From positions 1 through 11,924 of the forward strand of contig JADLDX010000624.1 in the NCBI GenBank assembly GCA_020846515.1: a stretch of DNA of 11,924 nt, read 5' to 3'. Positions 9,001 to 11,924 of this stretch are shown piece by piece (positions within the stretch are counted from its first letter, which is position 1; each line of letters begins with the position of its first letter). A program made the translations under genes and the position numbers. Source of the stretch: Pirellulaceae bacterium. GTDB taxonomy: Bacteria; Planctomycetota; Planctomycetia; Pirellulales; Pirellulaceae. The notes beneath the pieces are model-generated. The model worked only from the letters and a program-made list of their open reading frames with translations, did no database searches and was not told the origin of the DNA.

Positions 9001-11924
9001 GCAACTAATGTTCGCTCGGAAGTAAAGGCTTCGAATGTCCCCGCGCTAGAACCTGCGCGTAGTTTCAAACCCAACTGCGCATTGGCGGTCGATAACGTTA
9101 GAGCGGCTGTTGTTGTTTGCCAATCGAGCTGAGCACCACCAGTAAACTCGACAGGTTGCGCCGAACCGACTGCGGGAGTCAGCGTCACGACTCCTGCATC
9201 TGCACTGGTGTAGGCCAACGTGGCTGCATTGAGCGCGGCCACCGAAGTAAACGCGATACGATCAGGCGTATTCGCATTGGCCGTGGAACTGTTATCCACG
9301 GTAATCTTAGGCAAGTTATTACCCAGCCCAATTGTGATTGAGTCACTGCCAGCGCCGGTATTGATACGAGTCTGACCGGTGACTTTGCTCAAGTCAATCT
9401 TGACCCGTTTGCCGTTCGTGTCGAGAGTTCCACCCGCTGTTGTGAATGCGGCTGTGAGCGTAACATCGCTTATCTGGTCCAGCGTAAAGATCAGGCTCGT
9501 GCCATCGCTGATTACGCTGACTACATCGCGTCGATCGCTGGCGCTGGTGACTTGCAAGTTACCAGTGGCATCGAGATCGAAGGTAATGTTGCCAACCGAG
9601 ATGGCGTAGTCTTCGACTTCACCGGATTGAGCCACTCCGGCTGCGCCGAGCGTGCCGTCGCTAAGTTGGCTAACGCGCACTCGCGCCACCAATGGGCCGC
9701 TCTTAGCATCGCTTGGCACAGCTACATTGAAATTAACGATGCCGCTTACCGTGACTGGCTGGCTGGTAACTACTTGTTCGGCGGCTTCGAAGGTGTTGTT
9801 GCTATTAAAGTCAATCCAAGCGTCGATCTGTGCTCCAGCAGCCGCAACACTGCGCACATCAGCGGTCAGTACACCTGTCCCCCCGGGCAACAAACCTGCG
9901 AAGGTAACGCCATCTTCGTCGCCAGTGCCAACAACGCCAGTGCCAACCACGCCGGTGCCAGTCGGTAGCCCTGCGTCGGTCGTGCGTTTATCGCCCAGTT
10001 GTGGGCCAGTGGCGACGTGTTGCGCCGCGCCATATCCAACCGCGTTCGAATAATCTTCGGTGCTACTAGTTGCACGCGCTGGTTGAATCGTAATGCTCGC
10101 ACCATCTTGGTCGACGATTTCAATCGTTACGACATTGCCAGTGGCTTCGGTGAGCACCAGGCTAGCGCTAAAAGCATACGTCTGCAGACCAGTGTTGTCC
10201 GCAGCGCCTTGCTTCTCGAGTACTATTGGCGTTTCCAATCGCGAACCGCTGTTATCGTTCTGCACGATCAACTTACCTTGCAAGCGATCGGCCGAAAAAT
10301 CTTTGACGCTACCCGTGTAGGTGCGTAGTAGAGAATCGTCGACCACAGCAGCTTCGCTGGCTGTCAAACCTGTTGGCGCACCATTGTTGACGGTGAACCT
10401 GGTTTGTGAACGCACCACGTTGCCGAAGCCGTCCTCCAGCGCAACTATCGCGCCCCAGGTGCCGCTGAGCTGTGGCGTGAACTTGGGTTCACGACCAATA
10501 AGTGCTTGGACTTGGCCAGCCGGGTCGACCACTGACCAGGTTACCTTTTCATTCGGGTTGCGCGAGCCAACATAGTTAATGGTCGGTACCAGCGTAACGC
10601 TTTGGCCATCATTGGTAGGAGCAATTGTTGGAATAGTGAGCGTCGGAGCAACTGGAGTCACGACCAATTTGAAGGTCACACCGCTCTTGGCATTGCTCTT
10701 CGATTCAGTGGCCGTTAGCTGAACATCGTAGGTGCCAGGTAATTCAAACTTGTGACGCGCACTAGCCAGAGGATCGACATCGTGATCTGACTTACCATCG
10801 CCCCAGTTGATCGACAGGCGCGGACGATCCAATGTGCCAGCGTCCCTGACGACGAAAGCCAGTGCACTGCCGTTATCGAGCTGCGATTGGGCAATAGTCG
10901 TAGCGGATGCTAAACCGCTGAGTGTGAACTGGCCAACTTGAGTGGTGAAACTATTACCAACCAGACCAAACAAAGTCACCGTGGGGGCTGCGTCGCGCGG
11001 CGTAAAGGTCATCGTGCTACTGCCGGTCAGCGTTTGGGCTGGTCCAATCGGCACATTGAAGGTGTCGCTGAGGGTGGCTTCAATCGTGTAGGGCACATTG
11101 TCGGCGGGCACGAAGCGAATGTCGCTGCTAGTGCCAGATACAACGGTGGTCGTGCCTTGTTTAACGGTCCATGCATATCCTCGTGTGGCGCGATCGGACA
11201 CAGGTGACGAGGCACTTGCCAAGCCGATCACGACAGGCGTGCCTTCGACTGCATTCAACTGGGCAACTACGGGTGTGAAAACAACTTTTGGATTGACGGT
11301 GATGGTCACGGTGTCAACGTCGCTGGCTCCTTGCGGATCAGTAGACGTCTTGGTGACTACATAGGTACCGGCGGTGGTCGGGGTAAACTTAAAGGTCGGA
11401 GCTACTGTGGTATTAATAACCTGTCCCGCAGGCGAACTGACCTTCCATTCATGCTGCAGGCTGGCTGCGTCGAGTGGACTTGGGTCAAGCGTAGCTTTGC
11501 CGCCCAGCAGTGCGCCTGTACCGATAGCGGACAAAGCGATTTCGCTGCCAGCCAACACTTGTCCGACGGGCTTGCCAAGGATATCGGTGGTTGGACTGGT
11601 GTTCTTAACGGCGATAACTGCGGTGCGCGTCGTGGCCGCGCCATCGCTATCGACAGCCGTTAACTTCAACTGGTAGTTGCCATCATCCTTGAATGTAAAG
11701 CTGTTGTTCGCGGTGGCAGTGGTGCGGAAGAAGCTGAAGTTTACCGTTGGGGTGGTGATCTGCGGAGTGATTTCAACCGTGGTACCGTTCTGACCAAAGC
11801 TGGTCAAGTCACGGATGGTTTGTGTGGTTTCGACAAGCTGCTGCGCGGTCTTTTGCCCTGGTTGAACAATACGCGAATTCACCTTGATTTGGTCGATGTT
11901 GAAGCTGATGTCTTTATGGTAACC
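36..11924 (-). CDS. Giant multidomain extracellular protein (PKD / GEVED / beta-helix / cadherin-like / dockerin), 5' end missing
   Basis: One uninterrupted frame ends in TGA at 36-38 and stays open to the right edge. The 14 codons upstream of the GTG at 11880-11882 read GYHKDISFNIDQIK with no stop, and no purine-rich ribosome binding site precedes that GTG, so the true start lies outside the window. Counting from the GTG, residues 1-601 are six PKD/Ig-like domains. GEVED modules lie at about 606-759, 1343-1489, 1495-1642, 2481-2629 and 3199-3371. Beta-helix and autotransporter-type repeats fill 760-1342, 1643-2480 and 2630-3198. Four cadherin/Ig-like repeats lie at 3376-3819, a dockerin at 3825-3889 and a short tail at 3890-3948. 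No transmembrane segment, outer-membrane barrel, sortase motif or enzyme domain is visible. Only one cysteine (residue 3939) is present. The architecture matches giant secreted proteins of planctomycetes; the inferred role is a calcium-stabilised surface or matrix protein, possibly an adhesin. The coding frame and family type are secure, the function is not. Confidence 0.95.
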   Translation of the reverse strand, partial: GYHKDISFNIDQIKVNSRIVQPGQKTAQQLVETTQTIRDLTSFGQNGTTVEITPQITTPTVNFSFFRTTATANNSFTFKDDGNYQLKLTAVDSDGAATTRTAVIAVKNTSPTTDILGKPVGQVLAGSEIALSAIGTGALLGGKATLDPSPLDAASLQHEWKVSSPAGQVINTTVAPTFKFTPTTAGTYVVTKTSTDPQGASDVDTVTITVNPKVVFTPVVAQLNAVEGTPVVIGLASASSPVSDRATRGYAWTVKQGTTTVVSGTSSDIRFVPADNVPYTIEATLSDTFNVPIGPAQTLTGSSTMTFTPRDAAPTVTLFGLVGNSFTTQVGQFTLSGLASATTIAQSQLDNGSALAFVVRDAGTLDRPRLSINWGDGKSDHDVDPLASARHKFELPGTYDVQLTATESKSNAKSGVTFKLVVTPVAPTLTIPTIAPTNDGQSVTLVPTINYVGSRNPNEKVTWSVVDPAGQVQALIGREPKFTPQLSGTWGAIVALEDGFGNVVRSQTRFTVNNGAPTGLTASEAAVVDDSLLRTYTGSVKDFSADRLQGKLIVQNDNSGSRLETPIVLEKQGAADNTGLQTYAFSASLVLTEATGNVVTIEIVDQDGASITIQPARATSSTEDYSNAVGYGAAQHVATGPQLGDKRTTDAGLPTGTGVVGTGVVGTGDEDGVTFAGLLPGGTGVLTADVRSVAAAGAQIDAWIDFNSNNTFEAAEQVVTSQPVTVSGIVNFNVAVPSDAKSGPLVARVRVSQLSDGTLGAAGVAQSGEVEDYAISVGNITFDLDATGNLQVTSASDRRDVVSVISDGTSLIFTLDQISDVTLTAAFTTAGGTLDTNGKRVKIDLSKVTGQTRINTGAGSDSITIGLGNNLPKITVDNSSTANANTPDRIAFTSVAALNAATLAYTSADAGVVTLTPAVGSAQPVEFTGGAQLDWQTTTAALTLSTANAQLGLKLRAGSSAGTFEAFTSERTLVAFKQPTESLTVQATSLDLTQGFVAPIRATFDTGSDGSIQLSGTIDTNWLTIHGNSTLVGHTRLDSAATPVDGRIEITGNVDGAFDLSLVSGAGETILHGDIGSSAGLASLTTDALGTTQFKVGVLSAVTTSINDSLTLTGVTALSGRTLQVDKGLTYNSATDGQLELRISESARFNQPMVQTGAGQLSLMQNGTGITTLQGANTFAGDTTIQLGELRLDVGASLSGNVILAGGKLGGKGEVKGTTTQAPGSAVNPGASPGILAISGNLQFANEGQLKLEINGLAAGTEHDQVLADGIGQTVDLGRVNLLVSLGYSPNLGDRFTVVRLANTTSTLIGSMDDAQGTEIVDGDIFTAGGYQFEVDYRADADGDGALNDVTFSVIDYARDFGSAPDSYHTTFAVDGPRHRLGSGLSLGVQVDAETSVTPSEDNDGVAFGDLQVGSDGTVDVFVINDSTGNGMIDAWVDFDRNGSFDTSERIFTAQPVSAGLNTLQFNIPSWADVGVTYARVRLSSLGYLQPTGEAADGEVEDYAVTLLSNLDLSDAPGYSSASHIIGGPYLGQVVDTESVLSVSDDAVELADNDGVIFGEVQASGTAFVRVDAANVGVGAKLDAWIDFNADGDFRDANEKIVASLAVVDGRNLIEFELPAGTVAGNTFARFRISSEGGLSADSPDLPAADGEVEDYALTILPTRPQIAGSTFVTLVDNDLLVQDIAGLSDSLTIRSDGEFLIVNDPNQIISSDLTLAHGSGSHTVRIPLAELADSIIVDTGDGDDKVSIDLSDSTLLTSLTVRGGTGDDEIILVGADQAGVTIDVSSVNEGTIDLASGHTVNYQAESIDAQLTIDDLTIDYSAADDSVELTQTPSGIALSNQAASLFRFASPGRLVLNTGDGVDTIRLDSNGLVGDGGSVAFITFDMVIDAGGQLGDELEIINSSDTLGDDVSITSDSIASTGTHELFGNGSSLNYFGLDNLQLDLATANSTVLLNVDELATTIELNMAAAPGNDLKVVGSAFWDSLSVTAITPTESVIELESIDTTVPTITIRNADRLDLSTLAIDSVSLTYSDAAETITVADSGLAQVTQVSTSAVGGAMLLLSNPATAFTLTAGNSAADVVVVSGFGSNFTAAVAVNAAEAADEVRWRAPSTDLAGLSLAGGAILLDTDAISIANEVRLAGPVTLAQNISLTADQVIFEDSIVSSASQSLTITAAQIEMHGPVTLGALQAQAHATVTEDQLLQFILESDITATGQVDIQLPLIISGDIVVSGSLLEFDAIDAAEDLADGSTAGLSLHGPARLRGEVGSNFAITTLDAQALTIATGSIRTLGQQTYAGAVVLATDVTLDGPADFAGPISGGAALTTVGEITLRGVNTFQGPMIAAAGILNVVGTLSSNVIVGNATLTGNGHLQGDVTLEAGGWLMPTPHSSTWLSIDGTLAFDSEAGFVLSGADSNTLGRVNAHQIDLNVASLFDELAFTPTLGQKLSFMHASVLNGQFADVQSQEFLSVGGTDVLAEYLAEPSTGSEFVLTGYGDGDYGDAPFDSLKSEVGAAHRAVGPLLGSSRGSESDGFTGDLQDDGVQVLSPLMVSSTNATLGAVSVTASAAAKLDAWIDFNQDGDWDDVGEQIFVSRLLSAGANTLSFTIPSGAASGDSYARFRLSSAGALAPTGIALDGEVEDHLFTFTSSTTTAALTLSIGGAATDIAIESGQLVVRMGGQIVSRMPVSAVGSLIIEGDGQNNSVSIDASAIPVGGLWVRGNGDGDFDTLSVRQSSGAVTLLTHDFVNAHDGSVIVDGKTIHYTGLEPIFDTAVASERVFAFGDSDDIVTLSDAGIATDGISRLTSVDSSEAVDFTNPSASLTLDLGEGDNRLIIGNFDSGLTVPTTLRFGSGTDQLLAVSGDLNLSGKDIQKTDGQLNANGRAVGTGFTTSGGFALSLTEGAQFSAAITFGNTGGVRLGDAATDVFDFTGGLTNIAGPTTLNGLVRTQNKPIVLSDVTLVGDTSLAGSTITLGDVNGIGNLVLTGNVILNGSIDIDGILTINGTLTLGTSVSFATKGTTVLSNAVQGGFDIINAGSGTLRLMNQNFAGQLIAEAGTVALPNGFAGQLLVDGGSAEIAGSFANSITASAGVLRIGSGIGSASLSGNLLLSDLATLDMQINGTVAGVSYDQLVIAGTDRMVNMNEATLALSLGFTPAVGSSYTLLNLLSPTSTIIGRLAGLPQNSIIQIGNSQFTINYAGGDGNDVVLTTLALAELDFGDAPSSYGTQLADDGGRHLATGPTLGTNRDSDVDGLSTDQADGDDVDSLSTGNTVKDEDGVSQSTASGATAALNAVAGSTNTWSVNVQNAPTGAKLDAWIDWDGSGTFDVNERIATSQSVVNGSNQITFVAPSENAIVIGSTYARFRLSTSGVVSPTGLALDGEVEDYLITTTQFNDLPTLTLPTNPLTLEEDTQNAFLLSGVTTGGEDEQLQLTAVSSDPSLFTVGEASLSASGQAQLALVATSNATGSGEVIITVRSSGPDQLFDTNDDQLTIATIAVNVTPVNDTPTGYAETVFLALPENAGVQSIQLTDVTAGPLESDSVTMRVTTDKPGMFKSLSITRDVEDATQASLDLETGLNQRGTALVFVTIDDGTLTATQTITVQVTERNDPPTLNVAPTVVLDAGTTSYALNFNGVGAGADETQTVKVTAFELSTLGAIEVTPTVTYQTGSATGTLNVSFAANSSGNVSLLLVAQDAGPDGVFGNQDDASTTQTIEFVLNNAPTLDSIATRNVLLSAGAQSISLMGLADGDAGQTQSLRVRAASSNLSTVDNLVVVYDEAVSAATAQLHFTPIALGSAVVTVNVTDAGFDGQLDTEDDRTTSREFTVNVADTLSGWHNSAMPQDVNGDGLVLPIDVLLVVNELNAQGSGALPSRSNHEPPYLDVDNDGLLRPLDALLIINEINLRTAGEGELSVQLAQVQQRLTNAVDAVFSDQAVPMYDDYWLPTRSKNAGDACPMDDFFGED
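39..215 (-). other. C-terminal tail after the dockerin, with the protein's only visible cysteine
   Basis: Residues 3890-3948. The first part, LSVQLAQVQQRLTNAVDAVF, has the spacing of an amphipathic helix. It is followed by YDDYWLP and the acidic end ACPMDDFFGED. The cysteine codon is at 66-68 (residue 3939), ten residues from the end. The final residues include a run of seven T on the coding strand (48-54 on the plus strand). A short tail beyond the dockerin is common in planctomycete proteins of this type; I do not know its role. Confidence 0.7.
216..410 (-). other. C-terminal dockerin-type domain (two calcium loops)
   Basis: Residues 3825-3889. The first loop DVNGDGLVLPID and the second loop DVDNDGLLRPLD both keep Asp/Asn at positions 1, 3, 5 and 12. 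Each is followed by a helix with the hydrophobic pattern of the family (VLLVVNELN and ALLIINEIN). The P-(I/L)-D-(V/A)-L-L pattern is typical of planctomycete proteins. In cellulosome-forming bacteria dockerins bind cohesins; here no cohesin is visible, and an anchoring or sorting role at the cell surface is an inference. Both metal loops look intact. Confidence 0.92.
428..1757 (-). other. Four tandem cadherin/Ig-like repeats (VCBS/tandem-95 type)
   Basis: The repeats fall at about 1413-1757, 1101-1412, 768-1100 and 428-767 (residues 3376-3819), each about 105-115 residues. Junctions read VTPVND-TPT, VTERND-PPT and VLNN-APT, the usual ND-xPT linkers of this superfamily. Repeats 1, 3 and 4 carry an aligned 11-residue acidic loop before the last strand (GPDQLFDTNDD, GPDGVFGNQDD, GFDGQLDTEDD). 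Repeat 2 instead has the shorter IDDGTLTATQTITVQV ending. Domains of this kind are usually calcium-stiffened spacers in surface and biofilm proteins. Confidence 0.8.
1770..2288 (-). other. GEVED module 5 (with acidic insertion)
   Basis: Residues about 3199-3371. Landmarks: LDFGDAPSSYGTQ, GRHLATGPTLG, KDEDGVSQS, AKLDAWIDWDGSGTFDVNE, YARFRLSTSG and GEVEDY at 1770-1787. It is the longest copy because of an acidic segment of about 20 residues (centred on 2110-2175, rich in D, S and G) between GPTLG and DEDGV, plus a longer strand region before GAKLDAW. It is followed by the cadherin/Ig-like repeats rather than by another beta-helix, so it closes the supermodule series. Confidence 0.9.
2289..2831 (-). 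other. Autotransporter-associated repeat (PATR-like) plus beta linker, copy 3
   Basis: Residues about 3018-3198. NAGSGTLRLMNQNFAGQLIAEAG opens the repeat and matches the start of copy 1 (GAGQLSLMQN). LRIGSGIGSASLSGNL, LDMQINGTVAGVSYDQL and the linker LGFTPAVGSSYTLLNLLSPTSTIIG follow. The linker ends in FTINYAGGDGNDVVLTTL, a common closing motif in this family, including an Asp/Gly turn. In copy 1, the corresponding linker reads LGYSPNLGDRFTVV and ANTTSTLIG, so the two linkers are clearly homologous. Confidence 0.8.
2832..3995 (-). other. Beta-rich region 3: post-GEVED domain and beta-helix
   Basis: Residues about 2630-3017. It opens with LTLSIGGAATDIAIESGQLVV, then SLIIEGDGQNNSVSIDAS and LWVRGNGDGDFDTLSV, the same order of elements as the starts of regions 1 and 2. 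TIHYTGLEPI (about 3619-3650) matches the NY..E/GL motifs of region 2. Later strands such as ITLGDVNGIGNLVLTGNVIL and GSIDIDGILTINGTLTLGTS (2890-3020) have the regular alternation of a beta-helix, with a run of short G-x-(I/L) turns. The region runs into PATR copy 3 without a clear boundary. Confidence 0.6.
3996..4440 (-). other. GEVED module 4 (GEVEDH variant)
   Basis: Residues about 2481-2629. Landmarks: GDYGDAPFDS, AAHRAVGPLLG, LQDDGVQVL, AKLDAWIDFNQDGDWDDVGEQIF, YARFRLSSAG and, in place of GEVEDY, GEVEDH at 3996-4013. The Tyr-to-His change comes from an ATG on the plus strand (CAT codon) at 3996-3998. The DFNQDGDWDD loop is the most acidic of the five copies. Otherwise the module is complete. 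Confidence 0.9.
4441..4950 (-). other. Autotransporter-associated repeat (PATR-like) plus beta linker, copy 2 (divergent)
   Basis: Residues about 2311-2481. LTTVGEITLRGVNTFQGPM, then AGILNVVGTLSSNVIVG and LTGNGHLQGDVTLEAGG fit the autotransporter repeat. LSIDGTLAFDSEAGF and the linker FTPTLGQKLSFMHA-VLNGQF follow and parallel copies 1 and 3. The PG-SPG segment found in copy 1 is replaced by MPTPHSSTW, and the acidic turn at the end of the linker is missing, so this is the most divergent copy. It leads straight into GEVED 4. Confidence 0.75.
4951..6956 (-). other. Beta-rich region 2: post-GEVED domain, Asp/Gly turn repeats and filamentous-haemagglutinin-like beta-helix
   Basis: Residues about 1643-2311, the longest of the three beta-rich regions. 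It opens with a post-GEVED domain (LLVQDIAGLSDSLTIRSDGEFLIV, 6780-6900), then DTGDGDDKVSIDLS (about 6670-6712) and LTVRGGTGDDEIILVG (about 6596-6645), which resemble the Asp/Gly calcium-binding turns of parallel beta-rolls. Two short related segments, HTVNYQAESI (about 6511-6540) and SSLNYFGLDNL (about 6106-6138), mark internal repetition. The last part has LGQQTYAGAVVLATDVTLDGPADF (about 4970-5045), a pattern I know from filamentous-haemagglutinin-type and planctomycete giant proteins. Strands alternate with G/N/D turns throughout; no catalytic site is evident. Confidence 0.6.
6957..7398 (-). other. GEVED module 3
   Basis: Residues about 1495-1642. Landmarks in order: LDLSDAPGYSSASHIIGGPYLG, ADNDGVIFGEV, AKLDAWIDFNADGDFRDANE, FARFRISSEGG and GEVEDY at 6957-6974. 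The DFNADGDFRD loop is a good DxDxDG match. A short acidic/proline insertion (SADSPDLPAADG) precedes GEVEDY. It lies directly after GEVED 2 with a linker of roughly five residues. Confidence 0.9.
7416..7855 (-). other. GEVED module 2
   Basis: Residues about 1343-1489. All landmarks are present: DFGSAPDSYHT, a variant of the GPxLG element (GSGLSLG), EDNDGVAFGDLQVG, MIDAWVDFDRNGSFDTSE, YARVRLSSLG and GEVEDY at 7416-7433. The DFDRNG loop has the spacing of a DxDxxG calcium-binding turn. It is followed after only a few residues by GEVED 3, the only adjacent pair in this protein. Confidence 0.9.
7856..8457 (-). other. Autotransporter-associated repeat (PATR-like) plus beta linker, copy 1
   Basis: Residues about 1142-1343. 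The opening GAGQLSLMQNGTGITTLQG, then ANTFAGDTTIQLGELRL and LAGGKLGGKGEVKG, is the classic passenger-domain autotransporter repeat (G.G.L...G.NT..G.T.I..G.L.L). PGASPGILAISGNLQF and LKLEING follow, then a linker with LGYSPNLGDRFTVV and FEVDYRADADGDGALNDV. The DADGDGALND stretch looks like a calcium-binding turn and occupies the place of YAGGDGNDVVLT in copy 3. Despite the repeat type, no autotransporter barrel is visible in the protein, so export must use another route. Confidence 0.8.
8458..9605 (-). other. Beta-rich region 1: post-GEVED domain followed by beta-helix-like repeats
   Basis: Residues about 760-1142. The first 100 residues (about 9605-9330) follow the pattern ITFDLDATGNLQV ... 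SLIFTLDQ ... RVKIDLS ... NTGAGSDSITIG, and a similar domain follows GEVED 3 and GEVED 4. The rest is low-complexity beta sequence with short alternating hydrophobic strands and G/N/D turns (for example VDGRIEITGNVDGAFDLSLVSGAGETILHGDIGSS, given here as 8690-8795), as in right-handed beta-helices of filamentous surface proteins. I recognise no enzyme motif. Fold assignment is by pattern only. Confidence 0.6.
9606..10065 (-). other. GEVED module 1 (divergent N-terminal part)
   Basis: Residues about 606-759 contain HVATGPQLG, DEDGVTF, AQIDAWIDFNSNNTFE and end in GEVEDY at 9606-9623, the signature of the GEVED family. The usual opening (DFGDAP) is replaced by EDYSNAVGYG, and a glycine/threonine/valine-rich insertion (encoded at 9921-9965) sits just before DEDGV. 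The DFNSNN segment resembles a calcium-binding loop but lacks the later acidic residues seen in other copies. GEVED modules are common in planctomycete and other large surface proteins; their binding partner is not known to me. Confidence 0.85.
9921..9965 (-). repeat. In-frame 15-bp tandem repeat (two near-identical units plus a partial third)
   Basis: On the plus strand, the units 9921-9935 and 9936-9950 differ at one base, and 9951-9960 repeats the first ten bases of the unit with one change. In the protein this yields TGVVG-TGVVG-TG inside GEVED module 1. Because the unit is five codons, gain or loss of copies would keep the frame. No other GEVED copy in this protein has the insertion. Confidence 0.85.
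10080..11924 (-). other. N-terminal array of six PKD/Ig-like beta-sandwich domains (first one cut by the window edge)
   Basis: The boundaries are drawn at recurring strand-ending motifs: AVKN-TSPT (about 11602), TVNP-KVVF (about 11290), FTPRD-AAPT (about 10994), VVTP-VAPT (about 10655), TVNN-GAPT (about 10383) and ITIQPA (about 10080). The fourth domain is the most typical PKD: it has WGDG near 10800 and later KFELPGTYDVQLTAT. The first has DDGNYQLKLTAVDSDG and the second TAGTYVVTKTSTDPQG, both the usual last-strand pattern of the family. The third, fifth and sixth are divergent and assigned by spacing and by APT/NP linkers. PKD domains usually serve as spacers or ligand-binding sandwiches in secreted proteins. 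The array runs off the right edge, so more copies may exist. Confidence 0.75.

Noticed and set aside
9921..9965. CRISPR-like short repeats
   Set aside because: The units are 15 bp, directly adjacent without spacers, and in frame inside a coding domain; this is a coding microsatellite-type repeat.
9866..10123. Minus-strand frame of 85 codons in another reading frame
   Set aside because: It overlaps the main gene on the same strand across GEVED 1 and its composition is atypical; a shadow of the main frame.
11880..11882. GTG as the authentic start codon
   Set aside because: The frame remains open for 14 further codons to the edge, with coding-like sequence and no ribosome binding site; it also would leave the protein without any secretion signal.
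1..11924. A multi-gene novel system such as defence, biosynthesis or secretion
   Set aside because: Only one gene is present. Any system-level claim would need the neighbouring genes, which are outside the window.

Overview
The window is almost entirely one gene, read on the minus strand from beyond the right edge (11924) to a TGA at 36-38. It encodes a giant modular extracellular protein. The reading frame is open with no stop right up to position 11924, so the true N-terminus and the promoter lie outside the window; at least 3,962 codons are visible. The GTG at 11880-11882 can serve as a numbering origin (residue 1 below) but is very probably an internal valine codon. I see no second gene, RNA gene, CRISPR array or complete mobile element. 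The many open frames on the opposite strand are shadows of this coding sequence.

Organism: the combination of five GEVED modules (AWIDFN...GEVEDY signature), PKD-type Ig-like domains, autotransporter-type beta-helix repeats and a C-terminal planctomycete-style dockerin (DVNGDG...PIDVLLVVNELN, then DVDNDG...PLDALLIINEIN) points to the Planctomycetota, most likely the Pirellulaceae (Rhodopirellula/Pirellula-like). This rests on remembered family distribution, not a search. Codon use looks mixed and of moderate GC, which fits.

Layout in protein order, N to C (right to left on the map): six PKD/Ig-like domains (11924-10080); GEVED 1 (10065-9606) with a small in-frame 15-bp tandem repeat; then three rounds of a long supermodule. 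Each round consists of a post-GEVED Asp/Gly-turn beta domain, a beta-helix stretch, an autotransporter-associated repeat (PATR-like), a beta linker, and one or two GEVED modules. Round 1 ends in two adjacent GEVEDs (9605-6957), round 2 in one (6956-3996), round 3 in one (3995-1770). After these come four tandem cadherin/Ig-like repeats (1757-428), three of which share an acidic GxDxxxxxxDD loop, then a two-loop dockerin (410-216), and a 59-residue tail (215-39) that holds the only cysteine visible in the protein.

The parts read as a secreted, calcium-dependent, elongated surface or matrix protein: repetitive beta-structure as stalk and contact surface, and a dockerin plus tail at the end for attachment or sorting. 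No catalytic domain is recognisable. The 35 bases after the stop contain a motif (positions 11-30) that resembles a dispersed intergenic repeat, which may be why the sequence ends there.
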